A DNA stretch of 64,000 nucleotides from Glandiceps talaboti. Taxonomy: Eukaryota; Hemichordata; Enteropneusta; Spengelidae. The stretch's first letter is position 1; each line of letters begins with the position of its first letter. Location of the stretch: positions 22,608,725 to 22,672,724 of the forward strand of contig NC_135557.1 in the NCBI RefSeq assembly GCF_964340395.1. The letters are read 5' to 3'. Positions 56,032 to 64,000 of this stretch are shown piece by piece. A program made the position numbers and the translations under genes. The notes under the pieces were generated by a model. The model was not told where the DNA came from and made no database searches. It saw only the letters and a program-made list of their open reading frames with translations.

Positions 56032-57318
56032 GAGAGAGAGAGAGAGAGAGACAGAGAGAGACAGAGAGAGAGACAGAGAGACAGAGAGACAGAGACAGAG
56101 ACAGAGAGACAGACAGACAGACAGACAGACAGGCAGGCAGGCAAACAAGGAGACAGGGAGTGAGGGAAGGTGTGTGTCTGTGTCTGTGTCTGTGGCTGTG
56201 GCTGTGTCTGTGTCTGCACCTGTGTGTATGTGTTTTTTAACTCACGCCCACATACGGTACCTGTTGATAACCTGTACTCAATATTAGACATAATACAATT
56301 TATACAAACCCAATATTAAAAATGGCATGGACTCTACCAAATTAGCGAATGGTAAACCACAGTACGCCATTAATCCGATAGAGGAACCTATAGCCATACC
56401 AGTAGCAAAGAGACCAAGAAGCGCCAACCAGAGCTTGCTTCGTACCCAGTCAAACACGAAGAAACTGACCACACAAAATATCACCATAAACACCACAGTT
56501 ATCACAAATTTGGGTGTTTGATTTCTGACACTCTTCTTGACTTCGATATCTTTTGTCTGCGATATGAAATATGATATATCAATGTTTTCAGTTTCATAGT
56601 CTTCCATCATATTCAAAAATGTAAGTTCCCATACTTTACTCTTCCTTTCTTCGTCATCGGTGAAATGTTTCAAAAGATAAAAGAGCTGCAAGGCTTTAGC
56701 TGATTTCACTGTCGTCCCATCGCTAAGCAATGTTACTCCACCCAAAGTGGCTCCTAAGAACACCTGCATCGTAGAACCCAATCTATGCATGGGATATGTT
56801 ACGTTAATGTTTCCAACATTATATGGATCAAAATTATAGATATTCAAAATGGCATTTGGGTTACATATATTGTTCATTTTCCCACATACGTCATCAAATT
56901 GAAACGTTTCACCCTCGTCCGATGCATTTATGGAGATGATAAAACTGTCAAGTCGAATTATCTCAGAGAGAACGTCTTTTCGAAGGACATCACCATTATC
57001 AGCTGCCGTTACGATCACCCGACCAAATCGCCCCGGCGTTACCTGTCTCAGTCCGTGGAATTTGTCACCAGTTGATGGAAACAGTTGTTCAATTCGTAAG
57101 CGATCACTCCATGCTTGGCTGTTAGCCGGTGTGTACAGATAATCTAAGTTTGTCTCCAGTTGTAACTGTGATAGTCCGGTAGTTAAGATTGCTGTCGCCA
57201 GGAGAGGCATGATCAAAAAGATATACGGATGAGTTGCTACCTTAGTGCCTAATTGATAAAAGCACTTTTTGAGTGGAGCATGAAGACAGTCAAATTTAAA
57301 GTTACACGACATCGACAT
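54071..57318 (-). CDS. Patched-domain (PTCHD/PTR-like) RND transporter, copy 3, 848 aa
   Basis: Exons 56310-57318 and 54071-55608, same structure as the other copies. The exon 2 frame stays open into the intron (to 55648), but the acceptor CTCTACAG and the GVGVDD junction place the splice at 55608. Exon 1 is the most divergent of the three (WSDRL for WGDRL, TAADNG for TAVDNG, FDDVCGK for FGDVCGK, LVESMP for LVQSMP). Exon 2 has AAYRHS and ITKLPV. Both GxxxD motifs are intact. Confidence 0.93.
55975..56150. repeat. (GA)n-(CAGA)n microsatellite in the copy 3 intron
   Basis: GA run passing into CAGA/CAGG units. Copies 1 and 2 share a different arrangement here containing GGACGGATCGATATACGGAC, absent from copy 3. 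Confidence 0.95.
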
Positions 57319-57549
57319 GATGAACTGTCTGCTATGTTAGGTATATTGCATCTCACATAACGCACAGAGACATGTCGATGAGGAGAGTCGGTGAACTATT
57401 TTGTATGAATTTTCATTGAAAATGTCATTTCACATTGAAACTAATTTACTACTAATAATGTGTACACTCCATTGTTCATGGCTCAAAACATTTCTTGTCT
57501 CTACACATCCAATAACCTGATTGAAGAATCATAAGTCTGTCTATGTTTT

Positions 57550-57574
57550 TGTCCGTCCGTCCGCCTTTGTGTGT

Positions 57575-57614
<40 letters not shown>

Positions 57615-57785
57615 ATGTATGTATGTATGTATGTATGTATGTATGTATGCATGTCTACTTTACTGGGTGTTTAGATGTCCAACTTGTCTATCACTCTCTG
57701 TCTCTATGTCTGTGTCTGTCTGTCTGTCTGTCCGTCCGTCCGTCCGTCCGTCCGTCTGTCTGTCTGTCTGTCTGTCTGCTTGCTT
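57550..57785. repeat. (GT)n-(TATG)n and (CCGT)n-(TCTG)n microsatellites, 5' flank of copy 3
   Basis: Shorter and more diverged counterpart of the arrays upstream of copies 1 and 2. Confidence 0.95.
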
Positions 57786-58425
57786 TCCTGCTTGCGTGTG
57801 CTGGTTTCTCCAATCCGTTGTGTTGTATCTGTCGATGTATTGTTCATTTCAATGACACCATTACGTCGGTGTAATTGACAAAATAACAAATTGAGGATAC
57901 AACAGTTCTGATAGTAATTAATGAACACTGAAATAATATTTCTGTTCATAAATTGAAAAGTGTATCTCAAAATCAGATTTAATTTTTCCCTGTTCAATTA
58001 AAACTTTATCTCAACATGACCACATTTAACTTAATCGGGTCACAGCAATTTCTTTCGAAAGAATATAACAAATCATTATTAATTTATCATTCTTGTCAAT
58101 GGTGTTTTATTGAAATAATGTTGAAAAAATGCTGGAATTAGAATTAAAAGCCCAATAATTAGTAATTTAGAATGTACAGTGAAGTGGGGATATTTCTGAG
58201 GCAAACAATATATAATTACTCTAATTGCCAATATACACAAAAGAAGAGGAGAAAAAGCATGCACTAGCACTGTACGAAACTCGGTTTCAAATAGTATCAT
58301 CTGACTACATTCGTGCTATGCCGCGCTAGATGAGAGGAAAATTTTAAACTGAATTCAAAGGTTAACTGTCAAGGAGATACCAGATTTTATTTAGAGATGT
58401 TTCAAAGATATTGTCTCCAGTTTCT

Positions 58426-58609
58426 ATAGATTTCTAATTTATTAATGTTAGATGAATATTTACTGCCCAGTTTAATGGATTTGTGTACATATCAAAAACT
58501 GTAGATGTAACTAATGATGTTAACGTTGTTTTTTCTACAATGAAATTGAATGCCAAGTACAACTATATGATCCACTGGGGCCGCGTATATGTCAACCCCT
58601 CAGATAAAC

Positions 58610-58657
<48 letters not shown>

Positions 58658-60330
58658 CGTGATGTATAGCGCCGCCTGTCGATCGGTGAGGCTAATTTGT
58701 ACACGAGACTTTCACTTCTATATACAAGTTAGTTTTTCCATGCCACATAGGCTACATACTCCCTTCTCTGATAAAGGGAATGTGTGGACCTTATTCTACC
58801 AACTACGAGCATATACATTGTATCTCTACGTAGTATCTCTACGTAGTATACCATATACTATAGTTTCAAGTTGATATAACTTCAAACCACTATGACAGAT
58901 ATTTTACTATTATATTGTATGTACTGTAAGTTAATTAAGCGTGAAGCCTCGGGACAGTTTCATCTCGATTTGTTAATAAAGAACAGAAATGCCAGCTGTT
59001 ATCTATATTATATAGTTAAAGCAAACGATATTGGAATATATGTTCAAAAGAATTACTTTTAATTCTCAAAGTTTATAAATAGGAAAGAAAGAACAGCCGA
59101 TATCTAAAAATGGTCAAGGGTGACAATTAATTAAAGTGTCACCCTGCAGATTTTGACTATGTCCTAGTATAAGACAATAATAATCTGCTAATTAGAAAAA
59201 AAAGTCAACAAATCCATGTTCCCATTCAGGTCTGCGGGGCTATATATGATACGCAATTAGGGATCATACACCCACTGTCGTCGTTATAGCAACGCTACTT
59301 ACACTACACTGAAATACACTTCTCAATTTTAAATGCATGGAATCTGGATCAAATAGTTTATGGCTTACGTAAATAAGGTACCATCCTGACGGTTCACGGT
59401 TGCTTCGAGAATTCCAAGTTGTTTGAGATCGTAACTGAAGTGAGAGATTTATTGAATGATGATGGCAGTTGTGGGATTGTAGGCTGTTGGTGTGAAAGTA
59501 TGACAAACTTTGATATCTTTTTAAAATGTAATTTAGTCATATAATTCCAAACTTTTCTTGTTCATTTAATATACTGATTACGTCACAACTGATGACATCA
59601 AAACTTGAAAGTTGACCTCTTGAATGTTTCTGTTTCCTTCCCTGTGAAAGTGACCATATGACGACCTAATTTGCATAACGTGTTAACCAATCAATAAGAT
59701 TATAGCCGAAACAATGGAAACGAACGTCTGAGTGAATAATTTGGTATGAAGTCTATAAGCTACCACGTACGAGGTTGTCGTCAACTTCAAAGATTGAAAA
59801 TCGCGCGTAAAACTCCTTCATGTTGGTTTGGTTAGCGATCGATACATGTTAAGATCGCCTGCCTTGTCCCGACCCGTCGTATCTCAACTACGACGTTCAC
59901 AATGCATTGGTGGTGTTATTATCAAAGAATTTGGTGGATCAAGGTTAGTGTCTTACTGGTAAGTGTCGTTTACAATTATTTATCAACAAGTGGTTATCAT
60001 CATAAATGCATGCAATAAGCCATTGTTTCTTCTCTACTGTCTATGCTGCAACCATAGAATACACTGCATGCACACGTCATAAGTTACAACTGTTACTACT
60101 AAACAAAGTAATTTAATGATAACGTTAGAGTTGGTGGCGCAATTTGGAACACATACAGCTACAGATGATATTACCAACGTGGTGATTGAAAATGACATGC
60201 TGTCTATTGCTGTCGAGTAAAATATCAAAAGTGTCTGCCTATCTAGTTTGTTTTTTATACATGCTAATTTGTCAATCGTGTAGATTCATGTTTTCATATG
60301 ACTAATAACACGTTTAACGTAAAGTATACC
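58426..60330. other. Gene-free interval with a (CA)n run; one weak first-exon candidate
   Basis: A CA run lies at about 58612-58655, and GTATCTCTACGTA is directly repeated near 58820-58845. On the plus strand, an ATG at 59902 after a CpG-richer stretch reads MHWWCYYQRIWWIKVSVLL to a strong donor (CTG|GTAAGT at 59958/59959). It could be a first exon, but no downstream partner could be confirmed. Confidence 0.35.
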
Positions 60331-60336
60331 ACATTT

Positions 60337-61853
60337 TTGCGAAGTTGAACGTACGTAAAGCAGCTGGCCCAGATGAGGTGTCACCTCGTCTATTACGGGC
60401 TTGCTCGAGTCAACTTTCATGTATCTTCGCTGACATTTTTAATAGGTCTCTAAGTACTAGCAAGGTTCCTAGTATATTTAAAAAGTCAATAATCATACCT
60501 GTCCCTAAGAAAGCCACTATCTCCCAACTCAATGATTACAGACCCGTTGCTCTAACCTCAGTTGTAATGAAAGTATTTGAACGTTTAGTACTGAAAGTTA
60601 TTAAATCTAGTCTCCCTCCTTCATTCGACCCATATCAATTTGCTTACCGTCCAAATCGTTCGGTCGAAGATGCTGTGTCTTTGGCCCTTCATTATGCGAT
60701 CAACCACCTTGAAAAGGTAAATTCTTATGTCAGAATACTTTTTATTGACTATAGCTCGGCTTTCAATACCATAATTCCAGCAAATCTTCACAACAAACTA
60801 CTGTCTCTTGGTCTCAATAGTTCTCTATGCAATTGGATTTTTGACTTTCTATCAAATAGACCCCAGGTGGTTAAGACGGGTTCTTTCTTTTCGGAACCAA
60901 TCATTTTAAATACAGGTGCTCCCCAGGGCTGCGTTCTTTCTCCCATGCTGTATTCTCTCGTTACCCATGATTGTGCCTCATCTGCTAGCGATTCTTTGAT
61001 TTTTAAATTCGCTGACGACACATCAATTGTGGGTCTTATTCAATATGACAACGAGACAGCATACCGAGACCAGGTGGACAGAATTGTTGGTTGGTGTGCC
61101 GATAATAACCTTGAGTTGAATGTTGATAAGACAAAAGAAATTATCGTAGATTTTAGGAAAAAGAGAATGTATCACACACCCCTGAATATTCATGGAAAAG
61201 AGGTAGAAATCGTAGATACGTTTAAATTTCTCGGGTCACTTATCTCAGAGGATTTAAAGTGGGAGAAAAATGTTGATCACATTGTAAAAAAGGCCCAACA
61301 ACGCCTTTTCTTTCTACGCCGTTTAAAGAGCTTTGGTGTCAGTCAAGCTATTTTAAAGAAATTCTACCGGGCTGTGGTTGAGAGTGTTCTGACATTCTCA
61401 ATCACAGTCTGGTATGGAAACACTACTCATAAGGATCGTGCTAAGTTAAATAGAATTGTGAGAACGGCATCACGTATTATTGGTATAGGACTTCCATCTC
61501 TTGAGTCACTTTTTAATTCACGCGTCACCAGGAAAACAAAATCTGTAATTAAGGACATAAACCATCCAGCCCACACATTGTTCGAACTGCTGCCCTCTGG
61601 TACTCGATATAGATCAATCAAAACCAAAACAAATCGCTTCAAAAATAGTTTTTATCCTCTGTCAGTTCGTATTTTAAATGATTCGTAATTTGTCTTAGCG
61701 TTTTAGCGTATATGTACATATTTTCCACTTTTAATAGTTATTCATATCCACACTGTTTGTGTTTTAACCGAGCTACGTATAACCAAAGCGAATTCCATTG
61801 TATAATTTTATACTTATACTTATGGCAATAAAGTTAATAATAATAACGTGAGA
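60337..61853 (+). mobile_element. 5'-truncated LINE (Jockey superfamily, Rex1/L2/CR1-like)
   Basis: The copy begins inside the reverse transcriptase, with no endonuclease or ORF1 upstream, as expected from incomplete reverse transcription. It ends in a 3' UTR with CAATAAAGTTAATAATAATA, a short-repeat tail typical of these elements. It belongs to a different lineage from the LINE at 7.5 kb: the shared RT motifs diverge widely. Confidence 0.85.
60345..61688 (+). CDS. Partial LINE reverse transcriptase, 447 codons
   Basis: Open frame covering most of the RT domain and the C-terminus: RKAAGPDEVSPRLL, NDYRPVALTSVVMKVFE, motif A LFIDYSSAFNTI, motif B GAPQGCVLSPMLYS, catalytic KFADDTSIVG, and the downstream FLGSLISEDLKW. 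There are no internal stops, so the insertion is recent. The coding start is lost by 5' truncation and the codon at 60345 is not a real start, so this is not a functional gene. It resembles LINE reverse transcriptases common in fish and invertebrates. Confidence 0.88.
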   Translation: MNVRKAAGPDEVSPRLLRACSSQLSCIFADIFNRSLSTSKVPSIFKKSIIIPVPKKATISQLNDYRPVALTSVVMKVFERLVLKVIKSSLPPSFDPYQFAYRPNRSVEDAVSLALHYAINHLEKVNSYVRILFIDYSSAFNTIIPANLHNKLLSLGLNSSLCNWIFDFLSNRPQVVKTGSFFSEPIILNTGAPQGCVLSPMLYSLVTHDCASSASDSLIFKFADDTSIVGLIQYDNETAYRDQVDRIVGWCADNNLELNVDKTKEIIVDFRKKRMYHTPLNIHGKEVEIVDTFKFLGSLISEDLKWEKNVDHIVKKAQQRLFFLRRLKSFGVSQAILKKFYRAVVESVLTFSITVWYGNTTHKDRAKLNRIVRTASRIIGIGLPSLESLFNSRVTRKTKSVIKDINHPAHTLFELLPSGTRYRSIKTKTNRFKNSFYPLSVRILNDS

Positions 61854-62031
61854 GTCACGTGAGTAGGTTACTGTACATACTCGTTATATGAGGACACCCA
61901 TTCTTTGGGGTTTGTTTTGATCTGAATAAGGAATTATAGTTTTGAAATGCTTCTATCCGTGTGTTTTTTAATTGTGTTTAATACAAGATCAAAGAAAAAA
62001 TACATATAATATCCAAACAAGGCTCCCAGAG

Positions 62032-62150
<119 letters not shown>

Positions 62151-62532
62151 GCCTAGCAGACCTACACCGGTAGAGAGACAGAGAATATTGAGTGAGTGGA
62201 TGATTGGGTAGCGAGTAAGTAAGAGAGACAGACAAGCACAACAGGTTGAGATGAAGTAACTAACATTATATTAGAATATTACTCTAGTATCACAATATTA
62301 TATTTTTTTTATATTAGTCTAGCATCACAATATTATTAAACATATTTTCAAGGCTAAGTATTTAAAAATAATAATACATAATTCCTCACGATATTATGCA
62401 AATTGATAACATCGCTATTATTCACATATCCTTTTCAGACTTTAATATGATTTTGAAAGTGAAACTTCCCTCGAATTCGTGAAAACATGACAACTCTACA
62501 TCCGCAACTATAGTGGGGAGTGAAGTGAGCAG

Positions 62533-64000
62533 ATGATAGCCAATATGAAGATCCAAACTGTATTATTAGCATTGATCGGACTCTGTTCGTTCAACTTACT
62601 TATTTTACTTTATAAGTTGAACAATTCCGTCAAGTTTGATGTCATGGAAGACGAAATCCATGCCAACATTCAACGTGAGGACATTGACAAAAGAAATTCG
62701 TCAAGTGAAGATGATGATAATTTCCTTGTTTGTGTTGTTTACTCGGAAATCAACAGAATAGAACAAAGAGGTACAATTCGTCAGACTTGGGCTTCCAGTA
62801 AATCAGTTGAAGGAAGGAATTTTGCTGTTTACTTCATTGTGAACTCAACTCAAAACATGTCAACGATAGAAACAAATTTCAAGTTAGAATTGAATGAATA
62901 TAATGATATTATTTTGTATAACAAGACAGGAAGTGACGACATGATGGAAGAGATGACGAAATACGCATTCAGTTGGGTTACTCACAAATTTACTAGTTTT
63001 CAATATTTTCTGAAAACTGATGATGATATTTTTGTAAACATGTACGCACTTTTACATTATCTAGAGACTCTACCAAGAACAAAAGTAGCGGTGACGAGAG
63101 ATGTTAGCTCAATAATCTGGTTTTATTTGATTGGTAGATCTCATTACCCACCAAGTCCTCAAATTCCCACATACGTCATTTCCGGTGACGTACTTCAGGA
63201 CTTTACCAGGGAGTTTGACAGCGAGAGGGCGACAGGACTAAAAACCAAATTTGACGATATGTTGTTACAAAGATATAAGGTGCATTTGACGGAACATTAC
63301 GACTTTAATAAAGGTACAAGTTTGCAGACAGTGTGTGAAGCTAAAAACCTTCTCACATCCAATCATTTATCTGTTTTCCAAGTGTGGAGATACTGGAGAC
63401 TATTACATGACTGGGGACAATTTAAATCGTGTGAAGGTGAAAATGTGATTGGCGCCAATGTGACATCATCTTTACAGCAATCTCGCGCCATTGGAGGCGT
63501 TGAAAACTCACAAATGCGCATAGATCACCCGCAAAAGTGTGCGGAATTGTCAGATGTATTCCTCTTTGTTGCTGTTATATCCGCGCCTCGTCATTTTCAT
63601 ACAAGACTTGCAATACGAGAGACTTGGGGGCGTTATTTCAATCAAATCTCTTCAGTAACGATCGTGACTGTATTTTTTCTCGGTGAAACAGAGGACGAAA
63701 AACTCCAGCTACTCTTAGAGGATGAAGATGAGAAATATGGAGATATTCTACAAGGCACTTTCACAGATACCTACGAAAACTTAATTTACAAAACAATGAC
63801 TCTTTTACATTGGGTGGACAAAAATTGTCAATTTGCAAAATATGTCGTCAAAGTTGATGACGACGTGTGGCTAAATTATGATCACCTCCTCAAACTACTT
63901 ATTCCCGCACCAAGAATAAATTTCAGTCTTGGTGACACGCGGATCACTGCGCCAGTGCTACGGTCACCAAAATCAAAGTGGTACACACCAGAGGAAATGT
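62533..64000 (+). CDS. Beta-1,3-glycosyltransferase (GT31), multi-domain, truncated by the window end
   Basis: Open from the ATG at 62533 (in-frame TGA at 62521; a second ATG at 62545) to the last base, at least 489 codons. A type II anchor lies at about 10-30 (TVLLALIGLCSFNLLILLY). Domain 1 starts near residue 68 (FLVCVVYSE, RGTIRQTW) with the acidic motif KTDDDIFVN near 160. Domain 2 starts near 342 (FLFVAVISAP, LAIRETWGRY) with KVDDDVWLNYD near 438, then LGDTRI and SKWYTPEEM at the edge. Both visible domains keep a DDD motif, unlike the outer domains of the two minus-strand paralogues. Domain 1 has FDDML where EDVYVG is usual, so its activity is uncertain. Opposite strand to the other two GT31 genes. 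Confidence 0.9.
   Translation, partial: MIANMKIQTVLLALIGLCSFNLLILLYKLNNSVKFDVMEDEIHANIQREDIDKRNSSSEDDDNFLVCVVYSEINRIEQRGTIRQTWASSKSVEGRNFAVYFIVNSTQNMSTIETNFKLELNEYNDIILYNKTGSDDMMEEMTKYAFSWVTHKFTSFQYFLKTDDDIFVNMYALLHYLETLPRTKVAVTRDVSSIIWFYLIGRSHYPPSPQIPTYVISGDVLQDFTREFDSERATGLKTKFDDMLLQRYKVHLTEHYDFNKGTSLQTVCEAKNLLTSNHLSVFQVWRYWRLLHDWGQFKSCEGENVIGANVTSSLQQSRAIGGVENSQMRIDHPQKCAELSDVFLFVAVISAPRHFHTRLAIRETWGRYFNQISSVTIVTVFFLGETEDEKLQLLLEDEDEKYGDILQGTFTDTYENLIYKTMTLLHWVDKNCQFAKYVVKVDDDVWLNYDHLLKLLIPAPRINFSLGDTRITAPVLRSPKSKWYTPEEM

Larger units (their letters stand above)
42892..58425. repeat. Tandem triplication of a Patched-domain gene, unit about 5.2-5.3 kb
   Basis: Three copies run from about 42892, 48209 and 53415, each starting with a near-identical CTC(G/A)TAGTTCTTATTTTGCT. 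Each holds a two-exon gene on the minus strand and ends in a 5' flank with a TATG/TCTG microsatellite. Stop-to-stop spacings are 5322 and 5204 bp. The tract from the 5' part of copy 1 to exon 2 of copy 2 is almost identical to the tract from the 5' part of copy 2 to exon 2 of copy 3. The outermost flanks (42.9-43.5 and 57.9-58.4 kb) are more diverged. Confidence 0.92.

Noticed and set aside
60345-61688. RT frame as an intact gene or domesticated protein
   Set aside because: It starts inside a conserved RT segment with no endonuclease upstream and ends in a typical LINE tail, so it is a truncated insertion.

Overview
This is eukaryotic, metazoan nuclear DNA. It is AT-rich, genes are sparse and split by GT-AG introns, and it carries very many microsatellites, LINE (Jockey-superfamily) retrotransposons and small inverted-repeat elements. 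The gene families fit a marine invertebrate, probably a lophotrochozoan or a deuterostome such as a lancelet or hemichordate; the sequence alone does not settle which. I saw no bacterial operons, CRISPR arrays, rRNA or tRNA genes.

Region 1 (2.6-18.8 kb, minus strand) holds a gene that simple ORF calling misses because it lies in 20 short exons. I rebuilt it exon by exon. Every intron is GT-AG, every phase matches, and the result is 2439 nt (812 aa plus stop). It reads: signal peptide, C-type lectin domain, Ser/Thr-rich stalk, hormone-receptor-like cysteine domain, seven-transmembrane domain of the secretin/adhesion GPCR class, and a long basic cytoplasmic tail. No GAIN/GPS autoproteolysis domain fits between the cysteine domain and TM1. 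An apparently intact two-ORF LINE (about 7.46-11.84 kb) sits antisense in intron 13. Several non-autonomous inverted-repeat elements sit in other introns.

Region 2 (20.9-24.9 kb and 36.4-40.3 kb, minus strand) has two large genes with single-exon coding regions, for type II membrane proteins of 1355 and 1285 aa. Each has four tandem beta-1,3-glycosyltransferase (GT31) domains. In both, only the third domain keeps the acidic metal-binding motif together with the EDV motif. A third GT31 gene on the plus strand starts at 62.5 kb and runs off the window. The space between is repeats: palindromes set in TA arrays near 25.0-25.6 kb, a long GA tract at 29.4-29.9 kb and a 39-bp minisatellite at 33.7-34.5 kb.

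Region 3 (42.9-58.4 kb, minus strand) is a tandem triplication, period about 5.2-5.3 kb, of a two-exon Patched-domain (PTCHD/PTR-like) gene of 848 aa. Exon 2 of the middle copy resembles copy 3 and its exon 1 resembles copy 1. That is the pattern left by one unequal crossover within or beside the gene's intron. Region 4 (58.4-62.5 kb) has no firm host gene, only a 5'-truncated LINE at 60.3-61.85 kb.

The host genes all encode membrane proteins: a lectin-type GPCR, Golgi-type glycosyltransferases and RND-type transporters. A shared glycan theme is possible, but it is an inference from co-location.
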